Assembly: GCF_020360975.1 (NCBI RefSeq)
Contig: NW_025408669.1
Span: 2,170,001-2,234,000 of the forward strand
Direction of reading: 5' to 3'
Length of the DNA stretch: 64,000 nt
Origin: Hirsutella rhossiliensis
Taxonomy: Eukaryota > Ascomycota > Sordariomycetes > Hypocreales > Ophiocordycipitaceae
Under the pieces are notes generated by a model. The model had not been told where the DNA came from and did not search any database. It saw only the letters and a list, made by a program, of their open reading frames with translations. A program made the translations under genes and the position numbers. Position 1 is the first letter of the stretch; each line of letters opens with the position of its first letter. Shown here in pieces: positions 12,331-23,307 of this stretch.

Positions 12331-12794
12331 TATAACGACCGGTGTTATTCCTAAGGGATAAACCTATCGAGGGGTTTATATTAGTAGATATAATAGGGCG
12401 TGGTCTAAGCAATAATAAGTATATTACGTTAGTAATAAGTCGGAGGTCGTAGACCGTAGACTATAACTAGGTGATTAGAATTAGAGATAGAATCGTGATA
12501 AAGATCTATATTAAAAGCTATCGAGCTATCTATCTAAAGGAGTGTTCCGTTCCTTCCTTATATATCTCGAGAGCTTCCTTAGATCGCCGAGAGCACTTAG
12601 TGATCCCGTCGCCTAGGAGCGCTAGGGCGCTAGAGCGATCCTACGATCTAGCCGTAGAGCGTTAAAGCGCTAGAGTAACCCGTCGCTCTAAACTTAATTG
12701 GCCCGTCGGTCCGTCTAATATTCCTTGCTCCCTATATTACGTGTCCTCGTAATATGTGCTAGTCCCCGCGGTTTGCTAGACCGTAGTCGTAATA
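12331..12794 (-). repeat. Gypsy 3' LTR (left, minus-strand element)
   Basis: This 464-bp LTR matches 19660-20123 over its whole length with scattered transitions, most of them TG versus TA. Next to its inner edge (12795-12815) the minus strand is AAAAGGAGGGGAGGCATCC, a purine tract suited to priming plus-strand synthesis. Two chance ORFs within and beside it (12471-12665 and 12725-12913) are not genes. Confidence 0.9.
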
Positions 12795-13849
12795 GGATGC
12801 CTCCCCTCCTTTTAGTCTTGCCCTTAAGACCTACTGCCTTAGCCGCCGTGTATAAATATACCCTTGTCGCGTCGTGCGTAAGTATATCGTTCCTTGTTCC
12901 TTTATCCTTTTAGGATGTACTGCTAATAGTATGTCTAGTCGTGTTTAAAAATCCCGTTCTCGTAATTCCGATAAATCGCGTTAACGATCGGAGCTAGTAT
13001 CCTAGACCGAGATCTACGGTGTTGAAATTATACCTTGCTCTTATTGTTTTCGGTTAGGCCTAACTTATAAAGTCGGCGAGCGTTCTAATTGGTGTTCCGA
13101 ATATACCTCTATAGGCCGTTTTTACAATAGGTGCAATATAGCGTCCGCCTATTCGTTTTATCCCTTTCCTTCCCTATCGTTTTTTTTTGCTAATATTCCT
13201 TCTTTTTCTAGTTCGTCGTATTATAAATTAATAGTAAAAGATTAATTTAGACGAATAGAAAGTAGAAGAAGCGTTAGAGGAAGCGGTAGCTCGCCTAGCT
13301 CGGATTAGGAAATAGAAGCGTGTATTAATAAAGAAGATAGTATAACGCGTTCTTCTCGAGACGAATTGGTTCGTTTATTAAATAAGGAAACTATTGCTAT
13401 TAGCGAGGTTTAATCGTTTAGTGCCTTAAACGTGTTAGACTAGGATGCTATTCTTAGTAACCCTATATTCCCGAGTAAGGGTTCGCCTAGTAGAACTGTT
13501 AGAGTAGAGAACCGTAGTAGGTTAAGTGCTTAAGTAGTTCCTAGGTATTTTCCTCTAGTCCGTATCCCTTCTACTTAATAAGGTATTCTTATTGCTAACC
13601 TTGTTTTCTTATATCTAGTATTTATTCTACTTCGTATTCTTAATCGTCGTTAACTTCGATTTTTTCCTATAGTTTAGCGTTTCGTGGTACTAGTTCTAAT
13701 AGTAAGATATAAAATATCGGGTATATCCGTATTATCGTTAGTAACGAAAGTTCGTAGTTAACTTTTAAAATAGTTTTCTTAACCTTAAACGGTCTAAGTT
13801 TCTTAAAATCTAATTTATTGCTTAGTTGTTTTATTTTAATATTTCGTTA

Positions 13850-14700
13850 TACGAGGTAGACTATATCTCCCTCTCGAAAGATTAGTCCCTATAATCTTTT
13901 CCGATTATAGTAAGTAGATATTCGTTCTCTAACGAATTAAAGTTCTTATTATATTTCTTTATATAATTTTCGTAGCTAATCTGCTTATAGTATCGCTCGT
14001 TCCGCTTATAGTCCTTATCGAGTAACCTTAAATGCTTCTAGGTTATATCCGTAATTAGCGTATGCTAGTAAGAGCTTAGTTATTTCCGTGACTAAGCTAT
14101 TATAAGCTAGTTACGCTATTAGTAGCTATTTAACTTAATCGTTTTATTCGTAGCTAATATAGTATCGTAAATATTATTTAAGCGTTTAGTTAAGTCGTTC
14201 TATTTATCTATCTATTTATAGGTAATAAGCTATGCTAAGCTTATATTTCGTCCCTAATTATACTATAAGAGCTTACTAAAACTTAGCTATAAATATACTT
14301 CCTCTATTAGAGATAATCTCGTTCGGTAGTCCGTAATTGCTAATAATTATTCGTAGGAATATATATACTAGCTCTTCTATATTACTTACTTCTTTATATA
14401 GTAAGAAGTATCCGTACTTCGTTAGTCTATCGGTAATAACGAATATACTATCGTACTTAACGTTGGTTATAGGTTCTTTTAACGGTAGTAGCTTTATAAT
14501 ATAATTAAAAGCTATCGAATCCTATGGTTTCTCTAGTACTAGTAGCGGTTATAATTCTCCATATAGTTTATATCGTTTAGCTTTACTTCGTGCGCAAAGT
14601 TTATATTCTTTAATAACTTATCGTACTACTTCTTTAAGCTATAGGAAGTTATATTATCGTTTAATCCGTTCTATTATTCTTTAGATTCCTTAGTGTCTAT
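13850..14700 (-). pseudogene. Gypsy integrase remnant
   Basis: On the minus strand near 14270-14345 the reading LPNEIISNRGSIFIAKF matches the integrase core around the second catalytic aspartate (family LPxxIISDRGxxFxSxFW). Here Asp is Asn and Trp a stop, as RIP predicts. It lies downstream of RT and RNase H in the Gypsy order. Confidence 0.7.
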
Positions 14701-14999
14701 ATATTAGATGTTTATATATATCTTATATAACTTTGTCTCGTAATTCTAGTAGTATCTAGATTTTATTCTTATATATTAGAACTTCCGAATATTCTATATC
14801 GTATCCCTTTAGTGCTTTATATTCTTTTATCTATTTTAGGATCTTTTAGTATATCGAGTCGTTAGGTTATACTTTAAATATTGTGTTTAGCTATCGTTGC
14901 TAGTAATTCCCGTTTTCGTTGATTTCTAGGAGCTGTCCTTTCGCTATAGGTGCTCCTATATCGTAGTTACTTCGTCGACTAAGGGCATTAGCTCGACCG

Positions 15000-16500
15000 T
15001 TTTCTATTCCTTTTTTATAGATTATTTCGTAGTCGAATTCTAATAAATATTCGGCCTATCGGATCTATCGTCCGTTTAACTATTGCGTCGTTATAAAATA
15101 TAAGATATTCTTATAATCTATATAGACCTTAACTTTATATTTACTTCCGAGAAGGTAGTATCGAAATTCCTTAAAAGCTTAAATAATTACGAGGAATTCT
15201 TTATCGTAGATAGGGTAATTAAGTTCTGCGCTATATAGCTTCTTTAAATAGAATGTAATTAGTCGTAGTCTTCCTTTATTGTCTTTTTATCCGATTTATA
15301 CTCCTAGAGCAAAGTTTAATATATCGGTTTCGAGTTCGATTTATCGTTCTAGATCGAAGGTAGTTAAGACTAGTTCTTACGTAATCGTAGTTTTAATGTA
15401 TTTAAAAGCTTCGTTAGCTTTATCGTCCTATATAAATTCTTTTTCCTTCTTCGTTAAGTTATATAGTAGTGCTATAATCTTTCCGAAATCTTTAATAAAT
15501 CGTCGGTAGTAATTTGCAAATCCTAGGAAACTTTATATATCCTTAACGTTCTTTAGCGTTAGCTATTCTTTAACTAAGTTAATCTTATCTTATTATATTC
15601 GTATCTCTCCTAGTAAGATCGTATATCCGAGGAAGTCTACTTCCTATATATAGAACTTACTTTTCTTTAGTTTAACTAGTAACTTCGTATTCTAAAGTAC
15701 GCGGAGTACCTTATAGACGTATTCCTTATATTCTTCTAGGGTGTCCGAGAAGATTAGGATATTATCTAGGTATACTACTATAAAGATATCTAAGTATTCG
15801 CGTAGGATATTATTAATTATCCGTTAGAAGGTAGCTAGTATATTTATAAGTCTAAATAGCATTACTAGATATTCGAATAGTCCGAATTTCGTTCTAAAGG
15901 CTATTATCTATTTATGTCCCTTCTTTATACGTATTAAGTTATAGGCGCCTTTAAGATTAAGGGCTATAAACTATTTTTTGCTATATAGTCGATCTCGTAG
16001 TTCCGATATAAGCGGTAATAGTGTTCGGTCCTTTATTATAATATCGTTTAAGCGTTTATAGTCGATAACTAGTCGTAGTTTACCGTTTTTCTTTAGAATA
16101 AATATAACTAGATAGCCTGCTTTAGATATTAATGTTCGTATATATCCCTTTCGTAGATTCTCGTCGAGGTAGTCGCGTAGCGTTTATAGTTGCTTTTCGT
16201 TTAGGTTATAGATTTTATAGAACGTCGGCGTTATTCTATCCTTAAGATAAATTTCGTGGTCCTATTAGCTATATTCGGGTAACCCTATCTTAAGTTCTTC
16301 CTTAAAGAGTTTATCGTATTTCCGGTATTCCTAGGGGATATTCTTTATTCTGTCTTATAGGCTTTATTCTTTCTCTTAAGAGCTAGTTTCTCTTAACTTA
16401 AGCTCTTTATTAATTTATTTAAGGTCTTTCCTTAGAGTAGTAATAACTCTTTAGATCTTCGTATTATATCCTTTATTCTATTTATATCGGATGCTAGGTT
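15000..16500 (-). pseudogene. Gypsy reverse transcriptase and RNase H remnant
   Basis: Minus-strand reading near 15900-16120 gives GKLRLVIDYKRLNDIIIKDR, then LPLISELRDRLY and LKGAYNLIRIKKGHK, an almost intact Gypsy RT fingers/palm sequence. RNase H follows near 15060-15250 (LNYPIYDKEFLVII, later NILYFITTQQLNGR). Histidine codons are intact while tryptophans are stops, which follows from the one-strand RIP bias. No frame is open over the domain. Confidence 0.8.
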
Positions 16501-18199
16501 ATATAGCCGTGTTAGTTAGTACGTAGGTCTTATTAGTCGATTTTATTGTGTCCGCTAGTTCGGTTACTGTTTTCGTCTATATTGCTAAAGCCCGTAATAA
16601 TTTACTTAAACGGTTATCCCTTTTATCCTATTTAGTAGCTAAATTATCGTAAAATTTTACTTTCTTCTAAATCTGCTAGTCTTAGAAACTTACGTCTTTG
16701 TCCTAACGCAGCTAGCTAGTTTTCTAGTTAATTAGTAGGTTGCTCTCCTATAGCTATAGAAGCCCTAATATAAGGTCGTGTTCTCTAATATCTATAATAT
16801 CGAAGTTAACTTGTTTATCGTAGCCCTAGATATTAATATTAAGGTAATTAATCTCTATATTAATAATTCCTTTATTATAGTTAAAGGCCTCTCCTTTAAT
16901 ATTCGTAAGTTTATATAGATCTATCTTATATCTCTATATAAGTCGGTAACGATTAACGACTCTAGGTAAAACGTAATTGCCTATCGCGCCGTAGTCTAAA
17001 AGTATACGTGCGTAATATCCCGCGATTTAGATGTCTAATACTATTTAGTCGCTATAGCTTGCCGTTACTATATATAGGGTCCTTAGATCTTATTGTGTCG
17101 TGCTAGTCTATAGCCCTTTTATAGATAGCGTACTCGTTTTGCTAGTCCTTATTCGTTTTATTTAGGTATTCTTCTTCGATTTATTATTAATATCGTTTCT
17201 TTATATTTTCGTCGCGTAGTATCGTGTCGGGGCTTAAGAGACTGATTTCTTATAGCTAATCGAAGATTTCTTATTTCTTAACGCTATATCGTTTGCATTA
17301 TGCTGCTTCGTAGTTAATTGCGTACTATGCTTCGCAATTTTATTCGTTTTTATACTAAAGGTCGAGTTTTCGTTTAGCGTCTTTCTATTTTTTGCGTAGT
17401 ATTTTCGTATCGATTCTTCCTTAGTCGAATACGGCCTATAGCCTTTATATATATTGCTAATAATCTTTTAGTGCACCGTTATATTGTTTATGCTATGCTT
17501 ATGCTTTTTTATATTTATAAACTCTATAGTTTAGGTATACGTATTCGTTATAATCTTCTTTATCGTATTTAATTTATTACGTAAGTCTTTAAAAGATTAA
17601 TAGTTCGGATGCCTTAGAGCGAGTAGCGCTATGCTATTCCTCTATTTTAGCGTGTTTATAGATTTTATATATCTCCGAAAGATATCTCGTTAATAAACCG
17701 TAATTATCGCGGTATTCGAGTAGTGTGCCGTAATTAGGTTCTAATAATATAACTTAGTCGTTCGGGTAGCGTTAATCGATTTTCTAGTAGTCTAGTTCTA
17801 TGCTTAGGTAGGGTTTCGAAAGTGCTTATCCTTTAAACCTAACCGGGAAAGCGTCGTATCGTGCCTTTATCTAGAAGTATATTATATAATCTAGGTAGAC
17901 GTATAATATCTATAAAATATACTTATAGTGCTTATAAGTAAGTAGTGTTTATAGATCGTCTCTAAATTCTCCTTATAGTTACTATTCTCGTTATAGAGCT
18001 ATAAAGGTATCGACTACGGCGATAGCTATAGCGTAGTCTCCTCCGCGTAGTGCCGGTTAATATCGAATTAATATAGCTTATTGGTTTTCCGTGAGAATTT
18101 AAGGTGTTTATTAGGTTCTAATTTTAAGTATTTCTTCGAATTCTTCGAAGTATAGAGCGTGTTCTCTAATCGTAGTATTTTCCCTTAGTAACGAGGGTA

Positions 18200-19600
18200 G
18201 TAGTATAAGTTCGTTCTCGTCTTCCGTTTCTCTAGGTATTTCTTATTCTTTAGAGCTTATATCGTCGATACTTCGTTGTTCCTCTTTAGGTTATTATCCG
18301 AGTTTTATAAGTATAAGGGCTACGTCCGTGTCTTCTTTATTATATTATTTATAGACTGCCTATCGTTATTATCGATTTTTGTTTTATATATCTTCCTAGA
18401 ATCGTTTGCCGTTCTTCCTAATCTAGTCTTAGGAGACTCCTTTAGGATAGGGGTATTCTAGTTCTGCGAATTTAACTTATTTCTATGTTTTAGGATCCCT
18501 TCGTTGCATTATTATAAGGGTTTTCTTTAGTAGCTTTAGGAACTATCCGGTACCGTTTTTATCGCTTAAGTATACCGTATATTCGTCGTCGTAGTATATA
18601 GTCTAACTAAGGAGTTTATGCTTTAGTTCCTATCTATTAGTAGCGTTTAGGTGTTTCTTACCTTCTAGGGCTAGTGCCTAGTAGGTTTTCTTCTCCTTAC
18701 GAGGTTATCTATATTCTTTAGAGTAATATCTAAGTTTCCCGCAGTTAAAATACTTTCCTTTACTTTTCTATATTATATCTAGATCTATCCTACCTAGGTT
18801 AGTTATATAGGCGTAGGTAATAGGAGTTTCGCGCTTCTTTTTATAGTTAGCGCGTCGGTTAAAGTTATTCCTATAGGAAGGGTTTTAGTTTCCTCTTCCT
18901 TATTTCTTTTCTTAGCGTCGCGTATACTATCTATCGTCGATTCGTACTGCTATAGCGATATAGTTTAAGAGGCCGTTAGGTCGATCTTCTTTATAGAGTT
19001 CGTCCTTAACTTCTTCCCTAAGTCCGTCGTAGAATCGCGATATAAGGGGTTTATCGTCCTATTTAAGTTTTAAGGTAACTTAACGGAATTTAGTAGTATA
19101 GTCCGATACTAAGGTCCTTTATCGGAGTTCTCGAAGTTTCTATTTAGCTTCTCGTTCTTCGTCGGTTGTTCCGAATACCTTTATAATAGCTTCTTCGAAT
19201 CCTTAGAAACTAGCAAAGACTTCGTCCGTTTCGCTATTTCGTTATGCTAGTTAGTTATCGAGATAGTCCCTTATAATAGGTCTAAACTAAGCGAGTGCCG
19301 TTCTAGATAAACAATTTCCTACGTAGAGTACCTTTTCGACCGGGTTCGAAAGTTTCGTCGGGTAGAACCGGTAGTAGGCCTTAAGTTAGGTAAGAAAGTC
19401 TTAAAGAGTGCTATAAGTACCGTCGAATAGTCCTAGCTGCTTTAGTTTAACTGCTTCTCTAAGGTCCCTAACTTATCTATTGCCTCCTCTATTCCTAAGT
19501 AACTATACCTCTTATCGAAGGGTAATAATCTCGCGCATTATATCCTAAGGTAATATAGTAGCTCTAGAGTTAGTTAATCTAGCTTGCTATATAGGTATAT
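18200..19600 (-). pseudogene. Gypsy Gag remnant
   Basis: This region lies just inside the 5' LTR (19660-20123). On the minus strand 18730-18770 reads KYFNCGKLRYY..EY, a CCHC zinc knuckle with the first and last Cys and the His changed to Tyr. The rest is too altered to align by eye. The plus-strand ORF 18276-18461 overlapping it is a chance frame. Confidence 0.6.
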
Positions 19601-19659
19601 TAATAGTTGCGATATTGCTTAGAGTAACGCGGTATTGCACTAAATAAGAGCTTTTAACG

Positions 19660-20123
19660 TATAACGACCGGTGTTATTCCTAAGGGATAAACCTATCGAG
19701 GGGTTTATATTAGTAGATATAATAGGGCGTAGTCTAAGTAATAATAAGTATATTATATTAATAATAAGTCGGAGGTCGTAGACTATAGACTATAACTAGG
19801 TAATTAGAATTAAAGATAGAATCGTAATAAAGATCTATATTAAAAGCTATCGAGCTATCTATCTAAAGGAGTATTCCGTTCCTTCCTTATATATCTCGAG
19901 AGCTTCCCTAGATCGCCGAGAGCACTTAGTAATCCCGTCGCCTAGGAGCGCTAGGGCGCTAAAGCGATCCTACGATCTAGCCGTAGAGCGTTAGAGCGCT
20001 AGAGTAACCCGTCGCTCTAAACTTAATTAGCCTATCGGTCCGTCTAATGTTCCTTGCTCCCCACGTTACGTGTCCTCGTAATATATACTGGTCCCCGCGG
20101 TTCGCTAGACCGTGGTCGTAATA
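19660..20123 (-). repeat. Gypsy 5' LTR (right, minus-strand element)
   Basis: Same 464 bp as 12331-12794, flanked on the right by CTATC. On the minus strand the internal region starts with CGTTAAAAGCTC. Nine bases of it (TTAAAAGCT) are complementary to AGCTTTTAA inside the LTR (19840-19848 on the plus strand), which may be a decayed self-priming site like the one in the young Gypsy at 29280. Confidence 0.88.
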
Positions 20124-20128
20124 CTATC
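20124..20128. other. Target site duplication CTATC (right)
   Basis: Identical to 12326-12330. See the left copy. Confidence 0.9.
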
Positions 20129-20941
20129 GAGATAGAGTAGCTAGGTTATCGGTACTTACTTAAGAGCGCCTAAGCACGATCTCCTCGCTAGTATTAGTAT
20201 TACTAACGGGGGTAATAGACTTATAAGTTTCTAGGCCTATAAAAGTAAGCTTATTAGTAGTCGGAGTTAGGGTATTTAGCGGGGTAACGGGGGCACGACC
20301 CTCGCTAACGTTAGGTCCTAGACTAGAAGTCTCTTAGGACTAGGATTCCCCTATACCTTTCTTAGCTTTCTTCGCTAAGGGGGAACTAGCGTCGCTATAA
20401 GACTTCTAGGCCGATCGCTTATACTTTAAGGGCGAACCCGCCGCTACTTACTCCTATATATAGCGTAGGAAATCGGCGTTGCGGTTCTTTATCTTCTTTA
20501 GCGTAAAAGGTATTATCGTTAATAAATCGTCGATAAAAAGTAATATAAAAAGGTATAAGGGATTAATAAAAAAAGGTATAAAACTCTATAGTAATTATAA
20601 GTAAAAGAGTTAAAGAAGAAAAGAAAATAGAAAAAGTAGGAGATATATACGCACGCCCTTTATATTATAGTTATACGGCTAATATATAGGTAATACTATA
20701 ATAGTTACTCGGCGGCAACCGCTAGTATAATAACTATCAACGTTATAAAGCGTAGACTAACGTATACTTATATAGGCGTATACGCGCGATATATAACCGA
20801 AACTACCTTTCTTCCTAACTAAATATATATAGCGTAGCGAAAGCAATATATATTAAAGATATAGCTAAGACGTCTATATAAGAGGGGAGATAATTATAAG
20901 AGCGCTACTAAGAGGTATAGGCTAATAAAGCACTTAGGTAC
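20129..20941 (-). pseudogene. Unidentified RIP relic, right part of the split element
   Basis: This continues the element at 11000-12325 across the Gypsy insertion. On the minus strand 20130-20500 reads as a serine/threonine/proline- and lysine-rich region with few stops, like the N-terminal part of a Gag or DNA-binding protein, but I cannot assign it. Positions 20500-20941 are more AT-rich with no recognisable motif. It ends where a Copia LTR begins at 20942. Confidence 0.35.
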
Positions 20942-21512
20942 TATAAGGAACGGTGTTCCTACTATAAATAAAGTAGCTATAATATACTCTCCCGATTATA
21001 TAAGCTAATAAGTAGTATATTAATTATAGATAAAATCTTATCTTATAGAGTAAGAATCGCTCGTTATTTTATATATTATTATGCATTAAACGGGTTGCCG
21101 GTTATCGTATAATCGGGAATCGAAGGAATAGAGCTAGCTTAGAATACTAGCTAAGACCTCTTAAGAATACCGGCACGACTAACCTCCTTTAAACACGAAT
21201 ATTAGTAGAACTAAGATACTTCTAGATTCACTTAAGGTATCACGGAATTCCTTAGTCTTAGGGCTATACGGCAGCCTAAATCTAGTCCCGAAAGGTTCTT
21301 CCGTTTAGCTATAATTGTCTATATAAGACAGCATATCCGCTAGTAGATAGATAGAGAATTATTAACTTTAACACCTCTTCTATACACTAATACACTACCA
21401 ATAAATTCCGTTGAAAATCCTACCTTATACTCCTTCTTCCTATCTATTACGTAGTCTTACGTAATTCCTTAATTTCCTAAAATTCCGCTTTTGCTTATAT
21501 ACCTTAAGAGGT
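20942..21512 (+). repeat. Copia LTR, plus orientation
   Basis: A nearly full-length copy (571 bp) of the Copia LTR, inverted relative to 22737-23307. It begins TATAAGGAACGGTGTTCC. Sequence after 21512 does not match the Copia internal region that follows the other LTRs, so this LTR is solo or joined by a rearrangement. Confidence 0.8.
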
Positions 21513-21735
21513 ACGTAGTACTAATATATCGGTAGGGTATTAGTAGGGAATCGTGCTTACCCCGCTTATATATTATAGACTACTCGCTACCCCGACTAAA
21601 GAGGAAAAATCCCTCTTCTTATAAGCTTTAGTCTTACGATAAGGAGAATATAATATATATAGCGTAGTACCTCTAGCTATCTCTACTACCTAACTAATCG
21701 TACTATAATATATATTCCCTTATACCTTCCTTTTT
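21513..21735. other. AT-rich RIP sequence without recognisable content
   Basis: A short spacer between the plus-oriented Copia LTR and the minus-oriented Copia gag fragment. It contains TATA-rich sequence and no motif or frame that I can assign. Confidence 0.4.
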
Positions 21736-22730
21736 TTATTAGTAGTAGAAATACTACTAGAAGGGGATTTCTTTTTAGAAGAAGAAGAAAAAGAAGATTT
21801 TCTCTTCTTAGAAATTTAAGTCCTATTATCTTTCTTTTCTTTATTTAAAACCTAATAAGTAGGAGCCTTATTCGGGTATAATTTATAGTAATTTACTATA
21901 AAATGCCCTAGTTTTCTATATTCCTTATAATAAGGAGTATCCGTAGAATTTCTATAGGATTTCTAAGGCTTCCTTTATATTAAGAAGGCTTTCTCCGAAG
22001 ATTTATCTATATCCTTTATTCTTTTAGCTTCGTTTAAAAGACTAGCTATTAAGGATTCGAGGGTAAACGCCGTAAAATTATACTTAAGGCTCTATATAAT
22101 ATTTATAATATAGCTTCTAAATTCCTTATTAAGGCAATTAAGAATCTATACTATAAGGATAACTTCTAGAATTTCTATATTATAGGATTTTAAATCCTTA
22201 TAGATTTCTTTTACCTTATAAAGGTATTTCTCTAAATTAAAGCTTAAGGGACTAAGATTAAAGAGCTGCTTTATAAGTAAATAATTCGACGAGAAATTCG
22301 ACGGATTATATAGCTTTATAAGCTTATCCTATATAGCTTTAGTATTTATTAAATGCTTAATTTATATTAAGGGGCTATCTTTAACTTAAAGAAAAATCTA
22401 GGATAAAGCTTCTATAGTCTTTATATAATTTTCTTACTCTAAGGTAGCGATGTTTTCCTTAGTAAGGATAGCTTCTATCCTCGTAGTCTAAAGAGTATAA
22501 TTTAAATTTCCCTTAAGTCTAGAGAATTTATATTCTTTCTATCTACCTATTTTATATAAATTTAGTATTATTTCGTTCGTAGGGATCGAGAAGTCTAGAC
22601 GGGAGTTTAAGAGCGTAGGAAGGTAGAAGAAGTCGTTAGGGGGATTTTCGAAAGGAATTTTAATCGAGTATTTTAATAAGGAATTTTAAAGGTATAAGTT
22701 AATTTCCCGGCTTAAAAGGAGTAAGCCGGG
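21736..22730 (-). pseudogene. Copia Gag fragment (RIP relic), third copy
   Basis: Corresponds to 5540-6530, including the zinc-knuckle region (about 21860-21925), and leads into the 5' LTR at 22737-23307 as in a normal element. It is truncated at its downstream end, so integrase, RT and RNase H are absent. Together with the inverted LTR at 20942 it forms an LTR(+), gag(-), LTR(-) unit, the same arrangement as 240-1738. Confidence 0.65.
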
Positions 22731-22736
22731 CTTATA

Positions 22737-23307
22737 ACCTCTTAAGGTATATAAGCAAAAGCAGAATTTTAGGAAATTAAGGAATTACGTAAGACTATAT
22801 AATAGAGGGGAAGAAGGAGTATAAGGTAGGATTTTCAACGGAATTTATTAGTAATATATTAGTATATAGAAGAGGTGTTAAAGTTAATAGTTCTTCTTCT
22901 ATATACTAGCGGACATGCTATCTTATATAGACAATTATAGCTAAACGGAAGAACCTTTCGGGACTAGATTTAGGCTGCCGTATAGCCCTAAGACTAAGGA
23001 ATTCCGTAATGCCTCGAGTAAAACTAGAAGTGTCTTAGTTCTACTAATATTCGTGTTTAAAGGAGGTTGGTCGTGCCGGTGTTCTTAAGAGGTCTTAGCT
23101 AGCATTCTAAGCTAGCTCTATTCCTTCGATTCCCGATTATACGATAACCGGCAACCCGTTTAATGCATAATAACATATAAAATAACGAGCGATTCTTGCT
23201 TTATAGGATAGGATTTTGTCTATAATTAATATACTACTTATTAGCTTATATAATCGGGAGAGTATATTATAGCTGCTTTATTTATAGTAGGAACACCGTT
23301 CCTTATA
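22737..23307 (-). repeat. Copia LTR, minus orientation
   Basis: 571 bp, nearly identical to 6541-7108. The outer end at 23307 joins unrelated AT-rich sequence. No target duplication is shared with the flank of the inverted LTR at 20942. Confidence 0.8.

Larger units (their letters stand above)
12331..20123 (-). mobile_element. Complete but RIP-killed Ty3/Gypsy retrotransposon (7.8 kb)
   Basis: Two direct LTRs of 464 bp (12331-12794 and 19660-20123) flank an internal region read on the minus strand: Gag with a zinc-knuckle remnant (about 18730-18770), protease region, RT (about 15400-16500), RNase H (about 15000-15250) and integrase (about 13850-14700). The ends TATAACG...CGTAATA fit TG...CA changed by RIP on both sides. 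CTATC flanks both ends. RIP is strongly one-sided: CpA on the plus strand is nearly gone while TpG survives, so sense Trp codons became stops and Met codons became Ile while His and Gln codons were mostly kept. Confidence 0.92.

Noticed and set aside
12471..12913. Two ORFs in and beside the Gypsy LTR
   Set aside because: They lie in LTR and polypurine-tract sequence and are broken in the other LTR copy.
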